A stretch of DNA of 64,000 nucleotides from Betaproteobacteria bacterium (lineage in GTDB: Bacteria > Pseudomonadota > Gammaproteobacteria > Burkholderiales > Casimicrobiaceae), in assembly GCA_016716425.1 (NCBI GenBank), contig JADJWJ010000001.1, positions 503,450 through 567,449 of the forward strand, in the 5' to 3' direction. The translations under genes were made by a program, and so were the position numbers. This document shows positions 26,627-35,322 of the stretch, piece by piece (the stretch's first letter is position 1; the number at the start of each line of letters is the position of its first letter). A model generated the notes under the pieces. That model saw only the letters and a list, made by a program, of their open reading frames with translations. It searched no databases and was not told where the DNA came from.

Positions 26627-28528
26627 ATGCAGAGCTACCGTGACTACCATCGGCGCTCGCTCGCCGACCGCGACGCATTCTGGCGCGAGAAGGCCGCGCT
26701 GATCGACTGGCAGACGCCGTTCGCGGCGGTCCTCGACTATTCGCGGCCGCCGTTCGCACGCTGGTTCGTCGGCGGACGCACGAACCTCTGCCACAACGCC
26801 GTCGACCGCCACCTGGCGGCGCGCGGCGACCAGGCGGCGCTCGTGTACCTGTCGACCGAGACCGGCCAGGAGGCGCGCTACACGTACCGCGAGCTCGCCG
26901 CCGAGGTGAACCGCTTCGCGTCCGTCCTCAAGAGCCTGGGCGTGGGTCACGGCGACCGCGTGCTCGTCTACATGCCGATGATTCCCGAGGCCGTGTTCGC
27001 GATGCTCGCGTGCGCGCGCATCGGCGCCATTCACTCGGTCGTGTTCGGCGGCTTCGCGGCGGCGAGCCTCGCGACGCGCATCGACGACGCGAAGCCGAAG
27101 GTCATGGTCACCGCCGACGCCGGCATGCGCGGCGGCAAGGCGGTCCCGTACAAGCATCTGGTCGACGAGGCGTGCCGCCTCGCGCAGAACCCCCCGCAGA
27201 AGGTCGTGATCTGCAACCGCGGTCTCGACCCGGCCATGACGCGCGTGGCCGGCCGCGACCTCGACTACGGGCAGCTGCGCGCGCAGCACATGGACGCGCA
27301 GGTGCCGGTCGAGTGGCTGGAGTCGAGCGAGCCGTCGTACATCCTGTACACGTCGGGCACGACCGGCAACCCGAAGGGCGTCCAGCGCGACACGGGCGGC
27401 TACGCGGTCGCGCTGGCGACGTCGATGCGCGATATTTTCTGCGTGGCGCCCGGCGAGAGCATGTTCACGACGAGCGACATCGGCTGGGTGGTCGGCCACT
27501 CGTACATCATCTACGGGCCTCTCATCAACGGCTCGACGACGATCATGTACGAGGGCCTGCCGATCCGGCCGGATCCCGCGATCTGGTGGAAGATCGTCGC
27601 CGACCACAAGGTCAAGACGATGTTCAGCTCGCCGACGGCAATCCGCGTCCTCAAGAAGCAGGACCCGGCGTTCATGCGGCAGCACGCGATCCCGACGCTC
27701 AAGTATCTGTTCCTCGCCGGGGAGCCGCTCGACGAGCCGACCGCGCGCTGGGTCTCGGACGCGCTCGGCGGTGCCGCCATCGTCGACAACTACTGGCAGA
27801 CCGAGTCGGGCTGGCCGATCCTGTCCGCCCACCTTGGCGTGGAGGAGACGGCGCGCAAGTTCGGCAGTCCGTCGTTCCCGGCCGCGGGCTACGACGTGCA
27901 CCTGCTGCACGAGACTACCGGCGAGGAGGTGGGCACCGACGAGAAGGGCGTGCTGACCATCGCGCCGCCGCTGCCGCCGGGCTGCATGACGACCGTGTGG
28001 GGCGACGACGAGCGGTTCGTCAAGACGTATTTCTCGACGTTCCGCGACCGTTTCGTGTATTCGACGTTCGACTGGGCGACGCGCGACCAGGACGGCTACT
28101 ACTTCGTGCTCGGCCGCACCGACGACGTCATCAACGTCGCCGGCCACCGGCTCGGCACGCGCGAGATCGAGGAGGCCGTGCAGGCGCACGCGGGCATCGC
28201 GGAGGTGGCCGTGGTGGGCGTGGCCGACCCGCTCAAGGGGCAGGTTCCCGTCGCGTTCGCCGTGGTGAAGGACCCGGCGCGGGTCGCCACACCCGAAGGC
28301 GTGGCCGCGATGCGCAAGGAGGTGATGGATACGGTCGACCGCGAACTGGGCGCGATCGCGCGGCCGGGCGCCGTCCACTTCGTGACGCTGCTGCCGAAGA
28401 CGCGGTCGGGCAAGCTGCTGCGCCGGTCGATCCAGGCGCTGGCCGAAGGCCGCGACCCGGGCGACCTCACGACGATCGAGGACCCGGGCGCGCTGGAGCA
28501 GATCAAGGCCGCGCTCGCCGCGCGTTAG
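26627..28528 (+). CDS. prpE: Propionate--CoA ligase (acetyl-CoA synthetase-like)
   Basis: A 633-residue AMP-forming acyl-CoA synthetase. The ATP-binding loop YTSGTTGNPKGVQRDTGGY, the WQTES motif, and the C-terminal catalytic Lys in LPKTRSGKLLRRSIQ are all present. Length, the N-terminal YRDYHRRSLADRDAFWREKA and the ending EGRDPGDLTTIEDP match PrpE rather than Acs. It activates propionate, and possibly acetate or acrylate, to the CoA ester. The ATG at 26627 follows a strong gaggaggaa; the frame is open for 41 more codons upstream without conservation. The 240 bases before it hold no recognisable element. Confidence 0.9.
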   Translation: MQSYRDYHRRSLADRDAFWREKAALIDWQTPFAAVLDYSRPPFARWFVGGRTNLCHNAVDRHLAARGDQAALVYLSTETGQEARYTYRELAAEVNRFASVLKSLGVGHGDRVLVYMPMIPEAVFAMLACARIGAIHSVVFGGFAAASLATRIDDAKPKVMVTADAGMRGGKAVPYKHLVDEACRLAQNPPQKVVICNRGLDPAMTRVAGRDLDYGQLRAQHMDAQVPVEWLESSEPSYILYTSGTTGNPKGVQRDTGGYAVALATSMRDIFCVAPGESMFTTSDIGWVVGHSYIIYGPLINGSTTIMYEGLPIRPDPAIWWKIVADHKVKTMFSSPTAIRVLKKQDPAFMRQHAIPTLKYLFLAGEPLDEPTARWVSDALGGAAIVDNYWQTESGWPILSAHLGVEETARKFGSPSFPAAGYDVHLLHETTGEEVGTDEKGVLTIAPPLPPGCMTTVWGDDERFVKTYFSTFRDRFVYSTFDWATRDQDGYYFVLGRTDDVINVAGHRLGTREIEEAVQAHAGIAEVAVVGVADPLKGQVPVAFAVVKDPARVATPEGVAAMRKEVMDTVDRELGAIARPGAVHFVTLLPKTRSGKLLRRSIQALAEGRDPGDLTTIEDPGALEQIKAALAAR

Positions 28529-28588
28529 CGCCGCACGCGTCGCCTGGTCCCGAGCGTAGTCGGTTCGCGAGGGATCCGCTGTTCGGCC

Positions 28589-28641
28589 AAGGGTCCGACC
28601 CCCAACATGCAATCCAGTGCATGTTAAGGGTCAGACCCTTT
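28589..28641. repeat. Cluster of three palindromes of the GGGTC-n-GACCC family
   Basis: Three consecutive inverted repeats: gggtc-c-gaccc (28591-28601), aacatgca...tgcatgtt (28604-28625), and the perfect 15-mer aagggtc-a-gaccctt (28626-28640). They lie between prpE and the asparaginase gene. Similar GGGTCAGACCC-type palindromes recur near 42.6 and 61.7 kb. Confidence 0.75.
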
Positions 28642-28687
28642 GCGGTGAATGGGCGATAATGGGCGGTTCTTTCTTCGTCGCCCCTCG

Positions 28688-29755
28688 ATGCCCGCCGCCG
28701 CCGCTTTCTCCGCCGCCCACGCTCCGCTGACGGTCATGACCCGGGGCGGCGCGGTCGAGTCCGTGCACATGGGCTCGGTGGCGGTCGTCGACGGCGAGGG
28801 GAGGCTCCTGTACGCCGCGGGCGACCCGGAGGCGCGGACGTTCACGCGCAGCACGCTCAAACCGCTGCAGGCACTGCCGTTCGTCGCGGCCGGCGGCCCC
28901 GCGCGTTTCGGGCTCACGCAGCAGGAAATCGCGCTGCTGTGCGCGAGCCACTCCGGCGAGCCGCGGCACGTCGCAGCGGCCGCGTCGATCCTCGCCAAGG
29001 CAGGCAATCGCGCGGCCGACCTCCAGTGCGGCGCGCATCCGCCGCATCACTACCTGGCGCACGACCAGGTGCCGCCACCGCCCCCGTATTCGCCGCTCGC
29101 CCACAACTGCTCGGGCAAGCACGCCGGCATGCTCGCGCATTGCAGCGCGTGCGGCTACGCGAAGGGCGACTATCTCGACCCCGACCACCCGTTGCAGCGC
29201 GAAATCCGCCGCGCCGTCGCCACCTTCACGGGCGTGGCCGAGGGCGCGCTGGTCATGGGCATCGACGGCTGCTCGGCGCCGAACTACGCGATGCCGCTGC
29301 GCAGCCTCGCGCGCGCGTTCGCGCGACTGGCCGCGCCCGGCGACGACCCGCACTTCGGCGCCGCGCCGCGCACGCTCGCGGACGCGATGACCGCGCATCC
29401 GATCATGGTCGCTGGCGAGCGCCGGAGCGACCTCGCGCTGATGGACGCCGGGCGCGGGGACTGGGTCGCGAAGGTCGGCGCCGAAGGCGTCCAGGCCATC
29501 GGTGTGCGCAGCCGCGGGTGGGGCATCGCGCTCAAGGTGGCCGACGGCGCCGTGCGGGGCCTGCACCCGGCGACCGTCGCCGCCCTCGATCAGGTCGGCC
29601 TGCTCGACGATGCCGCGCGCACTACGCTTGCGCGGTGGGCGCGGCCGGAGGTGAAGAACTACCGGGGGATCGTCACCGGAGGGATCGAGCCCGTCGTTGT
29701 CCTGGACAAATGCCCGCCGCGCGAACGGGTGGATGTTGTCGGTCACGACCAATGA
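28688..29755 (+). CDS. L-asparaginase II-type asparaginase
   Basis: A 355-residue protein of the Rhizobium etli AnsA/asparaginase II family (Pfam Asparaginase_II), unrelated to the classical two-domain asparaginases. Conserved stretches are TRSTLKPLQALPFV, LCASHSGEPRH, the HNCSGKHAGML motif with the catalytic Ser-Lys pair, and MGIDGCSAPNYAMPL. It hydrolyses asparagine to aspartate and ammonia. The ATG at 28688 was taken as start; an in-frame start 39 bases upstream is not conserved. No signal peptide, so cytoplasmic. Confidence 0.9.
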   Translation: MPAAAAFSAAHAPLTVMTRGGAVESVHMGSVAVVDGEGRLLYAAGDPEARTFTRSTLKPLQALPFVAAGGPARFGLTQQEIALLCASHSGEPRHVAAAASILAKAGNRAADLQCGAHPPHHYLAHDQVPPPPPYSPLAHNCSGKHAGMLAHCSACGYAKGDYLDPDHPLQREIRRAVATFTGVAEGALVMGIDGCSAPNYAMPLRSLARAFARLAAPGDDPHFGAAPRTLADAMTAHPIMVAGERRSDLALMDAGRGDWVAKVGAEGVQAIGVRSRGWGIALKVADGAVRGLHPATVAALDQVGLLDDAARTTLARWARPEVKNYRGIVTGGIEPVVVLDKCPPRERVDVVGHDQ

Positions 29756-29902
29756 ACTTACCCCCCGCGAAACAGTCTGTTACGGCAAGCGTGCGCTGCG
29801 GCGTCAAACCCGTGGTTCGGCTCGGCGAGGACGTGGCGTTAGCCGGCTGCCGCACCTGCCGTTCGGCGGGACAACAACGAACGATTCAGGGAATACCCGC
29901 GG

Positions 29903-30501
29903 ATGGGTGATCGCGAAGTCGATCAGCAACTCGTGGAGCGGGCGCAACGGGGCGACAAGCGCGCGTTCGAGTTGTTGGTCATGAAGTACCAGCGCAAGCT
30001 CGTGCGGCTGCTGTCGCGCTGGTGCGCGACCCGGCGGAGGTCGAGGACGTGGCGCAGGAGGCCTTCATCAAGGCCTACCGGGCCCTGCCGAGCTTCCGCG
30101 GCGAGAGTGCGTTCTACACGTGGCTGTATCGCATCGCGATCAACACGGCGAAGAACTACCTGGTCGCGATGGGCAGGCGGGCGCCGACGTCGACGTCGTT
30201 CGACAACGAGGAAGCGGAAGGCTTCGAGGAAGCGGAACAGCTGCGGGACAGCGCGACGCCGGAGGACGAGTTGATCGGCAAGCAGATCGCCGCCACGGTG
30301 AACCGCGCGATGGATGCACTGCCCGAGGACCTGCGCACGGCGATCACCTTGCGCGAGATCGAGGGCCTGAGCTACGAGGAAATCGCGTCTGTGATGAACT
30401 GCCCGATCGGCACCGTGCGCTCCCGGATCTTCCGCGCGCGCGAGGCGATCGCCGCCGAGCTGCGGCCGCAGCTCGGCACCGACGAGAACCGGAGATGGTG
30501 A
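29903..30501 (+). CDS. rpoE: RNA polymerase sigma factor RpoE (sigma-24), frame broken by one base
   Basis: Sigma-E directs the envelope stress response. The first part (MGDREVDQQLVERAQRGDKR... LVRLLSR) and the second (VRDPAEVEDVAQEAFIKAYR... to the end) lie in different frames. The break is at about 30020-30022, where one base seems to be missing in gctggtg. With one base restored the protein is 199 residues, the normal RpoE length, with region 2 (AFYTWLYRIAINTAKNYLV) and region 4 (EIEGLSYEEIASVMNCPIGT) intact. Since rseA, rseB and degQ downstream are intact, sequencing error is more likely than a real mutation. The stop overlaps the rseA start. Confidence 0.88.
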
Positions 30502-31010
30502 TGAACGAGAACATTTCGCGCCTGATGGACGGCGAGCTCGACGACGCCGAGCTCGACCGCTGCCTGGCCGAGTTGAAATCCGCAGACGCGATGCAGGCGT
30601 GGGTCAGCTACCACGTGATCGGCGACCACCTGCGCGGCACCGGAGGCGGTGCGCGCGGTGTCCCGGCGCGGTTTGCCGCGGCGCTGGCGGCCGAGCCCAC
30701 CGTGCTCGCCCCGCACGCCAGGGCCCACCGGCCGGCGCAGCCGGCGACGTTCGCGTGGGCGGTCGCCGCCACGATCGCCGCGGTGACGGTCGTCGGGTGG
30801 ACGGCATTCTCGATGGTCGACGTGCCGCCCAACGCGGTCGCCAAGGCGCGCGAGGCCGCGACCGTGCGCGCCGCGCAGGTCAAGCCGCCGGCGGAGCTTC
30901 CCGCCGACTACCTGATGGCGCACCAGGAGTACTCGCCGGCGACGGCGATCCACGGTGGGGGCACCTACCTGCGCGCGGTGGCCACGGCCGGCGCCGAACC
31001 CCGTCCCTGA
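30501..31010 (+). CDS. rseA: Anti-sigma-E factor RseA
   Basis: RseA is a single-pass inner-membrane protein that sequesters RpoE. The 169-residue product starts with the family signature NENISRLMDGELDD, has a transmembrane helix (FAWAVAATIAAVTVVGWTAF) at about residues 88-107, and a periplasmic tail that would bind RseB. The ATG at 30501 overlaps the last base of the rpoE stop; an ATG two codons upstream is also in frame. Stress-induced proteolysis of RseA frees RpoE. Confidence 0.92.
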   Translation: MNENISRLMDGELDDAELDRCLAELKSADAMQAWVSYHVIGDHLRGTGGGARGVPARFAAALAAEPTVLAPHARAHRPAQPATFAWAVAATIAAVTVVGWTAFSMVDVPPNAVAKAREAATVRAAQVKPPAELPADYLMAHQEYSPATAIHGGGTYLRAVATAGAEPRP

Positions 31011-31027
31011 TCGAGGCGACCGCGGCG

Positions 31028-32017
31028 ATGATGCACCAGGGTTCGGCGGTTCCGCGCGCGGTGCTGCGCGCGGCGATCGGCGTCGTGCTGCTGGCGGCGG
31101 TGCTGGGCGCGTCGCGCGCGCGCGCGCAGGACGCGGCAACGTGGCTCACCGAAGTCACGCAGGCCGCTCGCCTGCTCAACTACAGCGGGACGATCGTGTT
31201 CCGGCAAGGCAACCGCGTCGAGACGTTCCGGCTGACGCACCTGAACGACAACGGCCAGGAATGGGAGAAGCTCGTCTCGCTCGACGGCCCGGCGCGCGAG
31301 ATCGTGCGCTCGGGCAACGAAGTGCGCCAGTACCTGCCCGAGGCCAAGGTCGTCCGCATCGAGCCGCGCACGATCCGCAACGTGTTCCCGTCGCTTTCCG
31401 CGGAGCAGATCGGCAATCTCACGCAGTTCTACAACTTCCGGCGGATCGGCGGCGAGCGGATCGCCGGGCAGACGGTGGACATCGTCGTGTTCGAGCCGAA
31501 GGACGGGCTGCGCTACGCGCACAAGTTCTGGTCGCACACATCGACGGGGCTGCTGCTCAAGGCGCGCCTCCTCAACGAGAAGGGCGAGATCATCGAGGAA
31601 TTCGCGTTCTCCGACGTCTCGCTCAACCCGAAGATCGACAAGGAGTCGGTCAAGCCCTCGTGGGCCACGGTGCCGCCGGACTGGCAGGTCAAGCGCGGCG
31701 GGCCCGGCGAGGTCGTGCAGAACGACACCGGCTGGAACGTCGGCAAGGTCCCGCCCGGCTTCACCAAGATCATGGAGGGCATTCGCAAGCTCCCGGGCAA
31801 GCCGAATCCCGTCGCGCACATCGTGTACTCGGACGGGCTGGTCGCCATCAGCATCTTCATCGAGCCGTTCACCGTCACGCAGACGCAGATCGGCCTGACG
31901 CAGGCCGGGGGCCTCGCCCAGTACACGACCCGCAGCGACGCGTTCCTCGTCACCGTGCTGGGCGAAGTGCCGCCGGCGACGGTGCGCCAGATCGCCCAGT
32001 CGGTCGCCCGCCGCTAG
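31028..32017 (+). CDS. rseB: Sigma-E factor regulatory protein RseB (MucB family)
   Basis: RseB is a periplasmic lipid/LPS-sensing protein that protects RseA from cleavage. The 329-residue protein has a signal peptide (AVLRAAIGVVLLAAVLGASRARA) followed by the MucB/RseB N-terminal lipid-binding fold (LLNYSGTIVFRQGNRVETFR...) and the smaller C-terminal domain (PGFTKIMEGIRKLPG..., VSIFIEP-like strand). Adjacent ATGs at 31028 and 31031 are both possible starts. It follows rseA by 17 bases. Confidence 0.92.
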   Translation: MMHQGSAVPRAVLRAAIGVVLLAAVLGASRARAQDAATWLTEVTQAARLLNYSGTIVFRQGNRVETFRLTHLNDNGQEWEKLVSLDGPAREIVRSGNEVRQYLPEAKVVRIEPRTIRNVFPSLSAEQIGNLTQFYNFRRIGGERIAGQTVDIVVFEPKDGLRYAHKFWSHTSTGLLLKARLLNEKGEIIEEFAFSDVSLNPKIDKESVKPSWATVPPDWQVKRGGPGEVVQNDTGWNVGKVPPGFTKIMEGIRKLPGKPNPVAHIVYSDGLVAISIFIEPFTVTQTQIGLTQAGGLAQYTTRSDAFLVTVLGEVPPATVRQIAQSVARR

Positions 32018-32070
32018 CCGGCCTTCCTTCCGTTCGCAACCCGCAACGCGCCTTTCGCAAGAGGATTCCC

Positions 32071-33516
32071 ATGCGCATGCCGTCCCCGCTTCGCACCGCC
32101 GCCGCCGGTGCGCTCCTGCTCGTGCTGAACCTGCCGTTGGCACCCGCCGCGTCGGCGCAGGGCCGCGCCGGCCTGCCGGACTTCACGGACCTGTACGAGA
32201 GGAACGGACCGGCCGTCGTGTCGATCGACGTCACCCAGAAGTCGCGCCGGGCGCGCGGCATGCCCGAACTGTCGGAGGACGACCCGTTCTACGAGTTCTT
32301 CCGCCGGTTCGGGCAGGTGCCCCCGCGCCGCGGGCCCGAGCGCGAGCCGGAGCCGCAGGCGGTGGGCTCGGGCTTCGTCATCGGCAGCGACGGACACGTG
32401 CTCACCAACGCGCACGTCGTCGACGGCGCGGACGAAGTGACGGTCCGCATGTCCGACAAGCGCGAGTTCAAGGCCAAGGTCCTCGGCACCGACAAGCGCA
32501 CCGACATCGCGTTGCTCAAGATCGAGGCGAAGGACCTGCCGAAGGTCACGATCGGCGACCCGGAGAAGCTCAAGGTCGGCGAGTGGGTCGTCGCGATCGG
32601 CAAGCCGTTCGGTCTCGAGAACACGATGACGGCCGGCATCGTCAGCGCCAAGGGCCGCGACCTGCCGCAGGAGAACCTGGTCCCGTTCATCCAGACCGAC
32701 GTCGCGATCAACCCCGGCAACTCGGGCGGGCCGCTGTTCAACATGAAGGGCGAGGTGGTCGGCATCAACTCGCTCATCTATTCCCGCTCGGGCGGCTACA
32801 TGGGGCTCGCGTTCGCCATTCCCATCGACGTCGCGATGAACACCGTGTCGCAGCTGAAGGAGAAGGGGCGCGTGACGCGCGGGCGCATCGGCGTGCAGAT
32901 CCAGCCGGTGACCAAGGAGGACGCCGAGGCGTTCGGCCTCGGCGCGCCGCGCGGGGCGCTGGTCAACGGCGTCGAGAAGGACGGCCCCGCGGCCAAGGCG
33001 GGCGTGGAGGTCGGCGACATCATCGTCCGTGCCGACGGCCGTGACGTGAAGACGTCGCAGGAGCTGCCGCGGATCATCACGGCGATCCGCCCCGGCAACA
33101 AGATCAGCCTCACCGTGTGGCGCAAGAACGCGCAGAAGGAACTGACGGTCACGGTGGCGGAGATGAAGGAAGACGCGGCCGCGCAGCCGCGGCGCGGGCA
33201 GCCGGCGCCCAAGGAGAAGGCGAAGCCCAACAAGATGGGCCTCGTCCTGTCCGACCTTACCGACGAGCAGAGGAAGGAAGCAGACGTGAAGGCGGGCGTG
33301 GCCGTCGACGACGTCGCGCCGACCGTGCGCGGCAACGTGCAGCCCGGCGACGTCATCATCGCGATCGTCCGCGGCGGCGCGACCACCGAGGCGAAAAGCG
33401 CGGCGCAGGTCAACGACGTGCTGTCGAAGGTGGAGAAGGGCGCCTCGGTGACGCTGCAGTTGAAGCGCGGCGAGCAGCAGTTCTTTTCCACCCTGCGTGC
33501 GCTGAACGGAGAGTAG
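32071..33516 (+). CDS. degQ: Periplasmic serine endoprotease DegP/DegQ-like (MucD)
   Basis: A 481-residue HtrA-family protease and chaperone that degrades misfolded envelope proteins, the effector usually encoded in this sigma-E operon. A signal peptide (cleavage near AASAQ) precedes the trypsin-like domain with the triad His115 (TNAHVV), Asp145 (RTDIALLK) and Ser218 (GNSGGPL). Two PDZ domains follow: one from about residue 275 (RGRIGVQIQPVTKE), the second, shorter one in the last 90 residues. A Pro/Lys linker separates the PDZ domains. ATG 32071 has gagga upstream. Confidence 0.94.
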   Translation: MRMPSPLRTAAAGALLLVLNLPLAPAASAQGRAGLPDFTDLYERNGPAVVSIDVTQKSRRARGMPELSEDDPFYEFFRRFGQVPPRRGPEREPEPQAVGSGFVIGSDGHVLTNAHVVDGADEVTVRMSDKREFKAKVLGTDKRTDIALLKIEAKDLPKVTIGDPEKLKVGEWVVAIGKPFGLENTMTAGIVSAKGRDLPQENLVPFIQTDVAINPGNSGGPLFNMKGEVVGINSLIYSRSGGYMGLAFAIPIDVAMNTVSQLKEKGRVTRGRIGVQIQPVTKEDAEAFGLGAPRGALVNGVEKDGPAAKAGVEVGDIIVRADGRDVKTSQELPRIITAIRPGNKISLTVWRKNAQKELTVTVAEMKEDAAAQPRRGQPAPKEKAKPNKMGLVLSDLTDEQRKEADVKAGVAVDDVAPTVRGNVQPGDVIIAIVRGGATTEAKSAAQVNDVLSKVEKGASVTLQLKRGEQQFFSTLRALNGE

Positions 33517-33569
33517 TTTCGCGGAGAGGCGCCGCGAGACTGACTCCGTTCATCGCCCGAGTCAGTCAG

Positions 33570-33604
33570 CGTGGTCGGCTTGGGACGGCCCGGCGCCGAC
33601 CACG
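33570..33604. other. Hairpin downstream of degQ
   Basis: Ten-base arms cgtggtcggc and gccgaccacg are separated by 15 bases, 53 bases after the degQ stop. There is no T-run. It may mark the 3' end of the sigma-E operon transcript. Confidence 0.4.
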
Positions 33605-33730
33605 CGGAAGCGGCACGAAGCGCGCCGCTCCCAGGCCGCTTCGCGACCGTTCGGTAGCGCGCGCATGCGGGCTGAATGCCTCATCGGGCGGTTTCGCCGC
33701 GCACACACCCGCAGCGCCACGCGGCTATCC

Positions 33731-33845
33731 TCCCTCTCCCCGCTTGCGGGGGCGAGAGCGGGGTTTCGCCGAGCATGCTCGGTGCCGCTCGAGCGGCCGT
33801 CGCATGCTTGCGACGGCGCGCCCTGCAAGGGAGGGCCGGGGTGAG
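33731..33845. repeat. REP-like palindrome cluster between degQ and the IS110 remnant
   Basis: The 344-base non-coding gap after degQ contains tccctctccccgcttgcggg near its left end and caagggagggccggggtgag at its right, the pattern of common proteobacterial REP-type elements. Between them are three back-to-back palindromes: ccgagcatgctcgg (33769-33782), gccgctcgagcggc (33784-33797), and ccgtcgca-tgct-tgcgacgg (33797-33816). Confidence 0.65.
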
Positions 33846-33849
33846 CAAC

Positions 33850-34800
33850 CGTGTTGGACGTCAAGTGGTTTTCATCATTTTTTCGGGGTTCCATACGGTG
33901 CCGTCGCGAACCATGGCGTTGAGCATGACCAGCAGCTTGCGCATGCAGGCGACCAGCGCCACCTTCGGTGGCTTGCCCGCAGCGATGAGGCGCTGATGAA
34001 ACTCCGCACAACGGGTTGTAGGGGACAAGACCACCGCCCGCACTGGCGCGCCCACCCCAGTCCCCTTGATGGTGCCGAATCGGGCCAGGCGCGACGCCGA
34101 CCAAGGCGCTGATCGCCCGGCCACTGAGCTGCCCCAACTCTGGCAGCAGCGCGGCCAGCGTGCTCATCGCCACCGGCCCCACGCCTTTCACCGTATCCAG
34201 CTGCGTCAGCAGCTCCTTGAAGTGCGCCCGCATCTGGCGGTCGATGTCGTTGTCCACTTCCGCCAACTGCTTGTCCAACGCCTTCAAGATCGCCGCCAGA
34301 CTCTTGCGCGCCGCCGGATGCGCCAACGGCAGTCGATTGCCTCCGCCACCCGCATCTCCAGCAACGCCGCCGCCGCATACGGGGGGGGCGTCCGCCAGCG
34401 GCCGCACATAGCGCGCCCGCTGTGGATGCCGCGCCAGCACGTCGGCAAAATCACGCAGCACCTGGGCATCGACCCGATCGGTCTTGGCCAGCACCCCCAT
34501 CGACTTGGCGAAGTCCCGCGCCTGCCGCGGATTGACCACCGCCACCGCCAACCCCTCGCCCTGCAACTCCGCCGCCACCCGCAGCTCCCAGCCGCCGGTG
34601 GCTTCCAACACCACCAGATCGGCCGCCGCCTGCCGCAGACTCGCCGCCAACTGCTTGATCCCCGCGGCATCATGCGCGAAGCGCCGGACCTCCGTTCCCC
34701 AAGCCGCGTCCAGCCATTGCTTGGACACATCGATCCCCGCGTTCGGGCGTGCTGCCGTTGCCGTTTCCCTGCCTTGTGGATGCACGTTCATACGTTGGTA
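33850..34800 (-). mobile_element. Degraded IS110-family insertion sequence (approximate limits)
   Basis: The transposase remnant and its flanks interrupt the conserved degQ-glutaredoxin-lepA gene order. IS110 elements lack long terminal inverted repeats and usually make no target duplication, so exact ends cannot be set from sequence alone; the limits given are those of the recognisable transposase plus a few bases. Confidence 0.65.
33861..34791 (-). pseudogene. IS110-family transposase, multiply frameshifted
   Basis: The N-terminal DEDD (RuvC-like) domain is clear: NAGIDVSKQWLDAAWG, VVLEATGGWELRVAA, and KTDRVDAQVLRDFADVLA. Two compensating frameshifts follow at about 34384 (a run of eight Gs) and 34340, after which the helix-hairpin-helix region TVKGVGPVAMSTLAALLPE is in the original frame. 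After ALVGVAP (about 34080) the frame is lost again and sequence seems deleted; the C-terminal domain (CAEFHQRLIAAGKPPKVALV, CMRKLLVMLNAMVRDG) is in another frame. The transposase is inactive as read. Some breaks could be sequencing errors, but the apparent deletion near 34040 argues for real decay. Confidence 0.85.
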
Positions 34801-34964
34801 ACCGTTCGGGCTGACGACGTGGACATCAAGCCGTGCGACGCGTTGACCTCGGGCTCACCCGCGAGCTTTCACTCCGAGGGGCAACAGGTTTGGCGCGCCG
34901 GGCGGCATCCCAGAAATGCACCTGCCCTCTAAACATACAAGGGGCCGGTGAGGGGAGGCGGATC

Positions 34965-35222
34965 GTGTTGACACTTCTCACCCGCGCCTACTGCCACCTG
35001 TGCGACGAGATGCGCGACGCGCTGGCGTCGATCGCGCGGGCGCACGGCGTGGCGGTCGCCGAAATCGACGTCGACGCCCATCCGGAGCTCGAAGACCGCT
35101 TCGGCGACCTCGTGCCGGTGCTGCTGCTGGGAGCGCCGGCCGATGGCGTGGAACTGTGCCATTACCGCCTGGACGCGGCCGCCGTCGAGGCCGCACTCGC
35201 GCGCCGGGGCCGAATCGGTTAA
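34965..35222 (+). CDS. Glutaredoxin-like family protein
   Basis: An 85-residue thioredoxin-fold protein with the redox motif CHLC in LLTRAYCHLCDEMRDAL and a cis-Pro strand DLVPVLLLGA. Members of this short family lie between degQ and lepA in many betaproteobacteria, and their role is unknown beyond predicted thiol-disulfide exchange. Start is a GTG at 34965 with a strong ggggagg; the frame extends upstream into the IS-derived sequence, which is why the shorter start is preferred. Confidence 0.85.
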   Translation: MLTLLTRAYCHLCDEMRDALASIARAHGVAVAEIDVDAHPELEDRFGDLVPVLLLGAPADGVELCHYRLDAAAVEAALARRGRIG

Positions 35223-35280
35223 AATTCAACGTTTTCCGACGATCTCCTGCGGCGGCGCCACGACCGGCGCCCCGCCTTTG

Positions 35281-35300
35281 AGGGCACTTTCGGGTGCCCT
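35281..35300 (+). terminator. Hairpin in the lepA leader, terminator- or attenuator-like
   Basis: A perfect stem agggcac-tttcgg-gtgccct is followed by tcgatttt, 22 bases before the lepA start. It could end transcripts from the glutaredoxin gene or act as an attenuator in the lepA leader. Confidence 0.5.
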
Positions 35301-35322
35301 TCGATTTTCCGCCGGACCCACT

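Noticed and set aside
33850..34800. Active IS110 transposition unit
   Set aside because: At least three frame changes and an apparent deletion before the C-terminal serine domain make the transposase non-functional as read.
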